Origin: Enterocloster bolteae
Lineage (GTDB): Bacteria > Bacillota_A > Clostridia > Lachnospirales > Lachnospiraceae
Length of the DNA stretch: 12,754 bases
Direction of reading: 5' to 3'
NCBI GenBank assembly: GCA_021769025.1
Contig: JAETTS010000035.1
Coordinates: 1-12,754 of the forward strand
A program made the translations under genes and the position numbers. How positions within the stretch are numbered: the stretch's first letter is position 1; the number at the start of each line of letters is the position of its first letter. Positions 6,872 through 12,754 of the stretch are shown here, piece after piece. The notes beneath the pieces were generated by a model that saw only the letters and a list, made by a program, of their open reading frames with translations, made no database searches and was not told the origin of the DNA.

Positions 6872-7711
6872 TTACCCTTTCACTGCACCAGCCACAACAC
6901 CTTCAATAATGTATTTCTGGCAAAACAGGTAGAACACAATGATAGGTATAATTGCCAGCACCAGAACTCCCATCATTGCTCCCATGTCGATGGAGCCGTA
7001 ACCGCCTCGCAGATACTGAATAGCGATCGGTACGGTTTTGAATCGTTTCATATCCAGATTCAGGTATGGCAACAGATAATCGTTCCAGATCCACATGGTT
7101 TGAAGAATTGCCACAGTTACGCAGGTTGGCTTCATGATTGGAAGCACCACATCAAAAAACGTATGGATCGGAGTGCATCCGTCGATCATGGCTGCCTCTT
7201 CAATCTCCAGTGGAATGGATTTTACAAATCCAGTAAACATAAATACCGAAAGCCCGGCACCAAATCCCAGATACACGATAATAAGCCCCCACGGCGTGTT
7301 GAGATGCAGCATATTGACAATTTTAGACAGCGGGAACATTACCATCTGGAACGGCACGATCATGGAAAACAGACACAGATAGTAGAAAATGCTGGTAAAT
7401 GCATTCTTCACGCGGCAAATATACCATGCACACATGGAAGTGCACAGGATGATCACCAGAACGGAACCGATGGTGATAAACAGTGTCCACCCGAATGCCT
7501 CAATCAAACCGGTTTTTTCAATACCGTTTATATAGTTGTCCAGCCCCACAAACATCTTATCCGTAGGAATGGCAAACGGACGGCGGCTGATATAGGCCTT
7601 CTTCTTAAAAGAATTGATTACAACCAGTGCAATCGGACACAACCAAAGTACGGACAATACGGAAAACACAAGAGTCATAATCATATTTTTCTGTTGTCTT
7701 CTCTTTCCCAT
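6872..7711 (-). CDS. Carbohydrate ABC transporter permease, MalG-like (CUT1)
   Basis: A 279-residue inner subunit of a CUT1-family sugar importer in the cytoplasmic membrane. Six hydrophobic segments are visible, beginning near residues 10-32 (MTLVFSVLSVLWLCPIALVV) and ending near 245-265 (MGVLVLAIIPIIVFYLFC). The EAA loop that contacts the ATPase is at about 172-195 (EAAMIDGCTPIHTFFDVVLP), with the invariant Gly. It ends with the usual MalG-type short tail (VVAGAVKG). The ATG (7709-7711) overlaps the TAA of the upstream permease by one base (TAATG), and AGGAGGT lies 9 nt before it, so the two permeases are translationally coupled and form a heterodimer. The operon encodes no ATPase; a shared MsmK/MalK-type protein must come from elsewhere. 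The substrate, maltodextrin, is inferred from malQ. Confidence 0.93.
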   Translation of the reverse strand: MGKRRQQKNMIMTLVFSVLSVLWLCPIALVVINSFKKKAYISRRPFAIPTDKMFVGLDNYINGIEKTGLIEAFGWTLFITIGSVLVIILCTSMCAWYICRVKNAFTSIFYYLCLFSMIVPFQMVMFPLSKIVNMLHLNTPWGLIIVYLGFGAGLSVFMFTGFVKSIPLEIEEAAMIDGCTPIHTFFDVVLPIMKPTCVTVAILQTMWIWNDYLLPYLNLDMKRFKTVPIAIQYLRGGYGSIDMGAMMGVLVLAIIPIIVFYLFCQKYIIEGVVAGAVKG

Positions 7712-8577
7712 TACTGTTGTACCTCCTTTCTTCTGGTTAGCACATTCTGAGTCACGGCGATAATCCCTACCAAAACAAAGAATATGACTGCCTTAGCCTG
7801 GCCTACCCCTTCCCATCCGGCTCTTCCGTAGAAGGTAGAGAAGATATTTAATGCCAGCATCTCCGACATCTTGGACGGCTCTCCGTTGGTCAATGCCAGG
7901 TTCTGGTCAAACAACTTAAATCCATTGGTTAAGGTTAAAAATGTACAGATTGTGATAGATGGCATAACCATGGGAAGCGTCACATTCTTAAGGATCTGCC
8001 AGCCATTGGCCCCGTCAATCTTAGCCGCCTCCACCAAATCTCCTGGTATATTCTGGATACCTGCAATGTAAATGATCATCATGTAACCGATCTGCTGCCA
8101 GCACATCAGAATCACCAGTCCCCAGAAACCGTAGACAGAAGAATACGTCAACGTCTTCTCAAAGGGAAGCAAAAGCCCGTTTAACAGAAGGCTCCACACA
8201 TACCCCAGGATGATACCTCCGATCAGGTTGGGCATAAAAAATACCGTACGGAAAATATTGGTTCCTTTGATCTTTTTTGTCAGTAACAGGGCGGCCGCAA
8301 ATGCAAAAAAGTTGATGAATACAACACTGACTATGGTAAACAGGGTGGTATACCATAATGCATGTACAAAGCTTCCATCCGTCCAAACTTTTGTGTAATT
8401 GCCAAAACCGATAAATGTGGCATCATTGATCGTGGTAAACTTACAGAAAGACAGCCATACGCCTACGATAAACGGAGCAATAAAACCCATGGTAAATGCT
8501 AACAGGGTTGGCAAAACAAAAACGGGGAAATACCTCTTAATCGCTTTATCCATAATCTTATCCTTTCTCTCAATCAT
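7711..8577 (-). CDS. Carbohydrate ABC transporter permease, MalF-like (CUT1)
   Basis: A 288-residue permease, partner of the MalG-like subunit. Hydrophobic segments begin near residue 18 (VFVLPTLLAFTMGFIAPFIV), and the EAA loop is at about 183-206 (EAAKIDGANGWQILKNVTLP), preceded by the typical IAGIQNIPGD. It lacks the long extra periplasmic loop of E. coli MalF, as usual in Firmicutes. Two starts are possible: ATG 8575-8577 with AGGAAAGG only 5 nt upstream, and ATG 8551-8553 (Met9, MDKAIKRYF) with AGAAAGGA 7 nt upstream. The second gives a more typical short N-terminus and is nearly as likely; the longer form is given here. It lies 138 nt downstream of the binding-protein gene, and a terminator-like hairpin in that gap probably lowers its expression relative to the lipoprotein. 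Confidence 0.92.
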   Translation of the reverse strand: MIERKDKIMDKAIKRYFPVFVLPTLLAFTMGFIAPFIVGVWLSFCKFTTINDATFIGFGNYTKVWTDGSFVHALWYTTLFTIVSVVFINFFAFAAALLLTKKIKGTNIFRTVFFMPNLIGGIILGYVWSLLLNGLLLPFEKTLTYSSVYGFWGLVILMCWQQIGYMMIIYIAGIQNIPGDLVEAAKIDGANGWQILKNVTLPMVMPSITICTFLTLTNGFKLFDQNLALTNGEPSKMSEMLALNIFSTFYGRAGWEGVGQAKAVIFFVLVGIIAVTQNVLTRRKEVQQ

Positions 8578-8645
8578 AATGGCCTTTCCTGATTTGGATG
8601 ACCATAAGGGAATTTCCTGTCTTGATCCCCTGAAAGGGGCCAGTT

Positions 8646-8681
8646 AAAAATAGCGGGGTAGGCATATACCACCCGCCCCGC
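8646..8681 (-). terminator. Intercistronic attenuator hairpin between binding-protein and permease genes
   Basis: On the minus strand GCGGGG pairs with CCCCGC (plus positions 8676-8681 and 8653-8658). The stem extends by several G-C and wobble pairs after one mismatch, and TATTTTT follows. A shorter CCCC/GGGG hairpin lies 14 nt further on (8627-8639). A partial terminator here would make the lipoprotein more abundant than the permeases, a known arrangement in binding-protein transporter operons. The hairpin may also stabilise the upstream message. Confidence 0.6.
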
Positions 8682-8715
8682 CTCATTTCTTTTCAAAAAA
8701 GCTTCTTCCAACGTG

Positions 8716-10137
8716 TTAGTTATTTGCTGCCTGATACTCAGTTGCCCAACCATCAACAAATGCGGTCACAACTGCATCCCATTGGCCGGTTCCCTGTGCA
8801 TATTCCAACATAGCGCTTCCCAGCTGGTTCTTCCACTCCTCGGAAGGCATGGTTGTGAAATTCCAGGTAACAGAAGTGGTACCGTTCTTCATAAACTCGT
8901 CGGCCGCTGCCAAAAGTGGGTTGGCTGGCAGATACTCCTCAGTAAAGGTGCTGAATGGGGTTACAAATCCCATCTCTTTTGCCAGACCGTTCTTGCCGGT
9001 TTCACTCTCTACCACCCACTGAAGGAATGCCAGAGTTGCCTGAATGTTCTCTTCTGGAGCCTGGCTGTTTACACACCAGTAGTTCTCAGATCCAGTACAC
9101 AATCCCTGTTTCTCTTCACCGTCTGCACCGATATAGATCGGCAGCATGCCCAGATCCTCATCTGCTACTTCGTTGCCTTGAATATCACCGTAAGCCCAGG
9201 TACCATTCTGATAGAATACAGCCTCACCTAATGCAAATTCAGAAGCAGCATCCTCTCCAGTCTTGCCGGAAAGCAAGGTTGGTGCACAGGTAGAATCTGT
9301 AATATACAGATCAAAAATCTGCTTAAAGTTGTCTAAATAGGTTCCTTTTACTGCATCTGTGGAAGAAATACCATCTGCCTTGTACTCATAGTACAGAGGA
9401 AGATTGGCCAGATGGGTCTTGAATCTCCAGTCAGAGGAGGCATCAAAACCAGCTGAGGTAAATGCGCCGACGATTCCCAGATCATCTTTCTTTGCCTGAA
9501 TGTCATCCGCCACAGCCTTTAAGGTTGCAAAATCCTTGATATCTTCTGGAGAAGAAATCACTGCACCCTCGGTTGCAATATAATCATTTAACAGTTTTTT
9601 GTTGTAGATCAATCCATAAGTCTCGATTACATAGGCGATTCCCTTTACCGCTCCGTCCTCATCGATCAGGGCGAAATCATCACTTGACAGATCTTTATAT
9701 ACGGCACTGTCCTTTAAGTCATAGCAATAATCCTTCCAAGAAGCCAATCCTACCGGTCCATTTACCTGGAATAAAGTAGGAGCCTCGCTCTTGGCCATCT
9801 CGGACTTCAAAGTCTGCTCATAGGTCCCGGAAGCTGCTGTAACCACAGTTACAGGAACTCCGGTCTCCTCTGTATAAGCCTCGCCAAGTGCTACCCACTG
9901 GTCTGCCTGCTCCGGCTTAAAGTTCAGATAATACACAGCTCCCTCTCCTGCTGCAGAACCACCTGCTTCAGCTGCCGTCGTTTCTTCTGCTTCTGCCGCT
10001 GTCGTAGTCTCTGTCGGTGCCCCCCCACCTGCTGTTGTGGTCTCTTCGGTTCCTGAACCGCCGCCGCAAGCTGTCAGCATGCTTGCTGTCATAGCTGCTG
10101 TCAATGTAAGTGCTGCCAGTCTTCTCACTTTTTTCAT
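8716..10137 (-). CDS. Extracellular sugar-binding lipoprotein of the ABC importer (MalE-like)
   Basis: A 473-residue solute-binding protein (bacterial extracellular solute-binding family 1/8) that captures oligosaccharide outside the cell and delivers it to the two permeases. Residues 1-23 are a lipoprotein signal (KKVRRLAALTLTAAMTASML) ending in the lipobox LTAC, so Cys24 is lipidated and anchors the protein. Residues 25-66 are a low-complexity Gly/Thr/Glu/Ala linker common in Lachnospiraceae binding proteins. The ligand-binding fold runs from about 67 (AVYYLNF) to the end, with GLIYNKKLL, FALGEAVFYQNGTWA and FLQWVVES in expected positions, rich in Trp/Tyr as for sugar binders. The ATG (10135-10137) has GGGAAGG 8 nt upstream. 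It is the first gene of the operon, under the promoter at 10238-10266 and the triple operator. The maltodextrin ligand is inferred from malQ; another alpha-glucoside remains possible. Confidence 0.92.
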   Translation of the reverse strand: MKKVRRLAALTLTAAMTASMLTACGGGSGTEETTTAGGGAPTETTTAAEAEETTAAEAGGSAAGEGAVYYLNFKPEQADQWVALGEAYTEETGVPVTVVTAASGTYEQTLKSEMAKSEAPTLFQVNGPVGLASWKDYCYDLKDSAVYKDLSSDDFALIDEDGAVKGIAYVIETYGLIYNKKLLNDYIATEGAVISSPEDIKDFATLKAVADDIQAKKDDLGIVGAFTSAGFDASSDWRFKTHLANLPLYYEYKADGISSTDAVKGTYLDNFKQIFDLYITDSTCAPTLLSGKTGEDAASEFALGEAVFYQNGTWAYGDIQGNEVADEDLGMLPIYIGADGEEKQGLCTGSENYWCVNSQAPEENIQATLAFLQWVVESETGKNGLAKEMGFVTPFSTFTEEYLPANPLLAAADEFMKNGTTSVTWNFTTMPSEEWKNQLGSAMLEYAQGTGQWDAVVTAFVDGWATEYQAANN

Positions 10138-10187
10138 AAATACAACCTTCCCTTCTTTTCTAGAATATTCATTCTTAATGGTATTTT

Positions 10188-10223
10188 GGTAACGTTATCG
10201 GTATCGATGTCGGTAACGTTACC
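10188..10223. promoter_or_regulatory. Triple tandem 12-bp CG-centred operator array (LacI-type)
   Basis: Three directly abutting 12-bp units: GGTAACGTTATC (10188-10199), GGTATCGATGTC (10200-10211) and GGTAACGTTACC (10212-10223). The third is a perfect palindrome, the first has one deviation, and the middle is degenerate but keeps the GGTA and central CG. A CG-centred palindrome is typical of LacI-family operators, and the array sits just downstream of the predicted transcription start of the operon that ends with a LacI-type gene. Binding of that regulator is inferred. The outer units also resemble a CcpA cre with two mismatches. Confidence 0.75.
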
Positions 10224-10237
10224 AATTCCATAGCCAT

Positions 10238-10266
10238 AATATAGCACAACTTCCTATAAAAAACAA
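10238..10266 (-). promoter_or_regulatory. Main promoter of the maltodextrin-type operon
   Basis: Minus-strand TTGTTT (-35, 10261-10266) and TATATT (-10, 10238-10243) with a 17-nt spacer and TG one base before the -10 (extended form). The predicted start near 10231 places the operator array at about +8 to +43, so repression would block initiation or early elongation, and leaves a leader of roughly 94 nt before the lipoprotein ATG. Confidence 0.6.
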
Positions 10267-10285
10267 CACTTATTTTTTGTTCTTT

Positions 10286-12754
10286 CTATCTTTGTGTATT
10301 TTTTATATTTTTGTCTTTTTCTTTTGTGTATCTTTCACAATGTTTTTTCTTCTCCAACTGACGCTTCATCATCCATATTAGGAAAACTGCCAGAATCAAA
10401 AAAAGCAGGATTCCTATCGTTATGCGGAGAATCTTCTTGACAGATTGGATCCAGGAACCAGTTATCTTGTCATCTTCCTCTGGCTGTAAATCAGACTCTG
10501 GCTCTGCCAAGTTCTCCTTTTGTATGCCTGTTACCTTTTCTACATACACTGCCTGCCAGGCGTTGGCCGATACTGCCGGGAGCACGGCCATGCCTCCATA
10601 GACCACGCTGCAGTCTGCCACATACTTTTGCCCTAAGGCCATGGCCTGGCGATACACCAGGCCATCTTCCCCTGTCCATGGATCCGAAGTCCACTGAGTC
10701 ATCTCTATAGAATAGAAATTCGGGTTTACATCAATTAAATCCAACAGTTCCTTTTTATACTCTAAAAATGGCTGCTGTTCCCCGGCTGTCACTGTTATGT
10801 CTCCCAGATAGAACAGGCCGGCATCATACTGCTGTACTGTAATGGGAAATTGAAACCCTTCCTCCCATCTCCAGTTCTTAAACTCTGCCTCCAAGGCTGG
10901 CAACATAACCTCTGTCTCCTGTCCGCTGTCCTCATCGGTTACCTGGATCCTTGCCTGGTGAGGCAGGCGGTCTACCTGCTCCACAGCTTCATAGACAATG
11001 GTATCCTTCACCTCTTTTGTCCGCTCTTGTATCATAACAGGAATGATCTGACAGGATTTCAGGATATATTCCCGGCCATCATATACATAGACTTCTGCCG
11101 GCTGTTTGGGAACCTCCACATTTTGGATAAACGGATCCCAGGTGACAAGAATCTCTGTATCACTGTTCTGAACAATATCCTCTGCCCTGGATGTCAAAGG
11201 CATACCCAGAGAGAAGGAGAGCAGACACAGAAGGGCCATCGGAATCTTGCCGCTTTTCTTATCTTTTTTTCTAAGCCCTATCATCCCTATTATGGATAAC
11301 CCAGCCAGAATACATACCAGAATAAAACTGGTATTTCTCTCATCTCCAGTCTGAGGAGACCAAAGCTTTCTGAATCCGGCAAACGTGTATTTTCCCTCGC
11401 CTGACAACCTGGTTTTATAAACTGCAAAAACCGTCCCGATTTTCACCGTCTTCGGTGAATCCGGCTCCAAAGGTATATCCGATTGTTCTGGCTTCTGTGG
11501 AACCTTTGGTGTCTCTTCCGGATGACGATCTGGTGCTTTTTGATTTTCCACGACGATGCTGACCAGGCTTCCGTCTTCAGGAATGGAAACAGGAATACAT
11601 TGGGGCAGTGTTCGATAACCAGGAGGGGCACTGACCTCCTTGATCTTATACTCAGCCCCTGCAATCAGCTTTCCATAGATGGTATGAGCCTTGGATGTAC
11701 TGACCCATTCCTCCACGACCTGCCCATTTTCTGTCAACAGCTGCAGTCTGGCTCCCTCAAGGGGCAATCCAGAAGATACGTCGATCTTTACAATCTCCAA
11801 TTTCGTCCTGTCATCCTTCATGGTTACCTGATCGATCCTTCCATCGAGAGAAACCGTAAACGTCACATCCCAACAGTAACCATATCCACTGGGAGCATGC
11901 TCCTCATGAAGGGTATAAGTCTTACCTGCCTCCAGTTTTCCTGTGATCTCGTGGCTATCTGATTGGGAAATCCATGCCTCCACAACCTGCCCCTTTTCAT
12001 CCAAGATTTGCAGTACCGCGCCGGGCACCTCTTTTTCCCCAGTGATGTCAGTCTTTTTCACAGACACATGGGTGGGCTGATCCTTCATTACCACTTTGTC
12101 GACAGTTCCATCCCTTGATACTGTGAATGGAATATCCTCCTCATAGGCGTATCCCATTGGAGCATAATGTTCGTGAAGCGTATATTCTTTCCCGGCCTCC
12201 AATTTTCCAATGATATCATGGGGCGTTTCCTCTGATTTCCACTGTTCCACCACAATGCCGTCTGAACCTATGATCTGAAGTTCTGCCCCTGGTATCTCCT
12301 TCTCCCCGGTGATATCTGTCTTTCGGACAGACACATGAGTCGGCCGATCCTTCATCGAGACCTGCACCAGTTCCCCGTCTCTGGGTACGAAAAACCGAAC
12401 ATCCTCTGTATAGGCATACCCTTTTGGTGCATATTCCTCATGTAGAATATATTCTTTTCCTGCCGTCAATTTTCCTGTGATCTCATGAGGGGTCTCTGTG
12501 GAAATCCAGCTTTCTATCTCATTCCCATCCAGATCCAGAATTTTCATAGCAGCCCCGGGTATTTCTTTTTCTCCGGTAATATCCGTTTTTCGAAGTAAGA
12601 CCTTTGTGCGTCTGTCTGTCATAACCACCTTTTGTACAACCCCTTCTTTCCACACCGTAAATAGAATATCCTGACAGTATCCATATCCATCCGGAGCCTC
12701 TTTTTCATGCAAAATATAGGTTGCTTCTCTCTCCAGATTTACAGAAATCTTATG
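10286..12754 (-). CDS. CnaB-repeat surface protein with internal SPQTG sorting signal fused to a second membrane-anchored ectodomain (5' end outside window)
   Basis: The frame is open from the right edge to TAG at 10286-10288, giving 822 visible residues. Residues 1-408 hold a partial and then four complete SpaA/CnaB-type repeats of 89-91 residues, which stiffen surface proteins through Lys-Asp isopeptide bonds. Next come a Pro-rich stalk (409-440), SPQTG (466-470), a hydrophobic span (476-494) and RKK: a complete sortase-anchoring signal. The frame then continues. Residues 491-524 look like a second signal peptide (basic, hydrophobic, ending TSRA before ED). Residues 525-774 form an unrecognised ectodomain, and 775-796 (TIGILLFLILAVFLIWMM) a final membrane span with a Lys-rich tail. 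Positive-inside charges fit three spans. It is unclear whether this is one polypeptide, because an A7 run at 11264-11270 sits at the fusion. No sortase gene is in view. I recall similar proteins on conjugative elements, unverified. There is no convincing terminator before the mal promoter. Confidence 0.8.
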   Translation of the reverse strand, partial: HKISVNLEREATYILHEKEAPDGYGYCQDILFTVWKEGVVQKVVMTDRRTKVLLRKTDITGEKEIPGAAMKILDLDGNEIESWISTETPHEITGKLTAGKEYILHEEYAPKGYAYTEDVRFFVPRDGELVQVSMKDRPTHVSVRKTDITGEKEIPGAELQIIGSDGIVVEQWKSEETPHDIIGKLEAGKEYTLHEHYAPMGYAYEEDIPFTVSRDGTVDKVVMKDQPTHVSVKKTDITGEKEVPGAVLQILDEKGQVVEAWISQSDSHEITGKLEAGKTYTLHEEHAPSGYGYCWDVTFTVSLDGRIDQVTMKDDRTKLEIVKIDVSSGLPLEGARLQLLTENGQVVEEWVSTSKAHTIYGKLIAGAEYKIKEVSAPPGYRTLPQCIPVSIPEDGSLVSIVVENQKAPDRHPEETPKVPQKPEQSDIPLEPDSPKTVKIGTVFAVYKTRLSGEGKYTFAGFRKLWSPQTGDERNTSFILVCILAGLSIIGMIGLRKKDKKSGKIPMALLCLLSFSLGMPLTSRAEDIVQNSDTEILVTWDPFIQNVEVPKQPAEVYVYDGREYILKSCQIIPVMIQERTKEVKDTIVYEAVEQVDRLPHQARIQVTDEDSGQETEVMLPALEAEFKNWRWEEGFQFPITVQQYDAGLFYLGDITVTAGEQQPFLEYKKELLDLIDVNPNFYSIEMTQWTSDPWTGEDGLVYRQAMALGQKYVADCSVVYGGMAVLPAVSANAWQAVYVEKVTGIQKENLAEPESDLQPEEDDKITGSWIQSVKKILRITIGILLFLILAVFLIWMMKRQLEKKKHCERYTKEKDKNIKNTQR
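11259..11271 (-). other. A7 slippery run at the pilin/second-domain junction
   Basis: On the minus strand GAAAAAAAGATAA is read in the long frame as AGA AAA AAA GAT AA. The phase A_AAA_AAA is that of a bacterial -1 slippery heptamer. A -1 shift, or one extra A from polymerase slippage, gives AGA then TAA (stop 11259-11261), ending the product in GLRKKR, a normal tail for a sortase substrate. No stimulatory hairpin or upstream SD was confirmed, so whether slippage really occurs is inference. Confidence 0.45.
11531..12604 (-). repeat. Tandem CnaB2-like repeats (three units of 267 nt plus one diverged)
   Basis: Units at 12338-12604, 12071-12337 and 11804-12070 are each exactly 267 nt (89 residues) and share RKTDITGEKE-PGA, AGKEYTLHE-YAP-GYAY and the end MKD. 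A fourth, diverged unit covers 11531-11803, and a partial unit continues past the right edge. Within each 89-residue unit the presumed bond-forming Lys is residue 6, the catalytic Glu is 56 and the acceptor Asp is 86. In the last unit the acceptor position is Asn. Confidence 0.85.

Noticed and set aside
7100..7750. Plus-strand open frame (216 codons) opposite the MalG-like permease
   Set aside because: Antisense shadow of a conserved permease; His/Asn-rich composition and no plausible RBS.
10188..10223. CcpA cre site as the primary identity of the operators
   Set aside because: Each outer unit has two mismatches to the cre consensus and a LacI-type gene sits in the same operon, so the local regulator is preferred; CcpA remains a secondary possibility.
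12710..12712. TTG as the start of the CnaB-repeat protein
   Set aside because: The same frame stays open upstream to the window edge and the preceding 14 residues continue the CnaB repeat, so the real start is outside the window.
11531..12754. CRISPR-like or mobile-element repeat array
   Set aside because: The regular 267-nt periodicity is explained by protein repeats kept in frame, with differences concentrated in variable protein positions and no spacers.

Overview
The window looks like a chromosomal segment from a low-to-moderate G+C Firmicute, most likely a gut Clostridia/Lachnospiraceae-type organism. This is inferred from protein style (a YhaN-like ATPase with an 'ENGWGKST' loop, a Thr/Glu-rich lipoprotein linker, SpaA/CnaB repeats with an SPQTG sorting motif), from AAGGAGG-type ribosome binding sites, and from a CUT1 sugar importer with no dedicated ATPase. 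No RNA gene, insertion sequence or CRISPR array is visible, and no gene-free stretch exceeds 300 bases.

Layout, left to right. (1) Positions 1-2805, minus strand: a two-gene SbcCD-like unit, a YhaO/SbcD-type metallophosphoesterase followed 2 nt later by a YhaN/SbcC-like coiled-coil ATPase that runs off the left edge. (2) 2871-3419, minus: a small stand-alone HD hydrolase of the Rel/SpoT-hydrolase (MESH1-like) type with a terminator hairpin spanning its stop codon. (3) 3563-4258, plus: an unrecognised single-pass membrane protein with a beta-rich ectodomain, divergent from the HD gene and convergent with the next block; a 15-bp perfect stem-loop sits at the convergent junction. (4) 4269-10137, minus: a maltodextrin-type operon transcribed as solute-binding lipoprotein, MalF-like permease, MalG-like permease, 4-alpha-glucanotransferase (malQ) and a LacI-family repressor. 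Its promoter lies at about 10238-10266. Three contiguous 12-bp CG-centred operator-like units (10188-10223) lie just downstream of the predicted transcription start. A terminator-like hairpin separates the binding-protein gene from the permeases, and a second candidate promoter sits in front of malQ. (5) 10286-12754, minus: the 3' part of a large surface protein with CnaB2-like isopeptide repeats and an SPQTG sorting signal. After a run of seven A residues it continues in frame into a second ectodomain that has its own signal-peptide-like and transmembrane segments.

How they work together: the lipoprotein captures alpha-glucan oligosaccharides, the two permeases import them using an ATPase encoded elsewhere, MalQ disproportionates them in the cytoplasm, and the LacI-type protein, last gene of the same transcript, probably represses the operon through the triple operator and so its own synthesis. 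The nuclease pair, the alarmone-hydrolase-like protein and the surface protein appear to be independent units.

The most unusual observation is in the surface protein. An A_AAA_AAA slip site lies exactly where a sortase-anchored protein would end, and a -1 shift there reaches a stop after one codon. The locus could therefore make either a conventional cell-wall-anchored pilin-like protein or a long multi-pass fusion.
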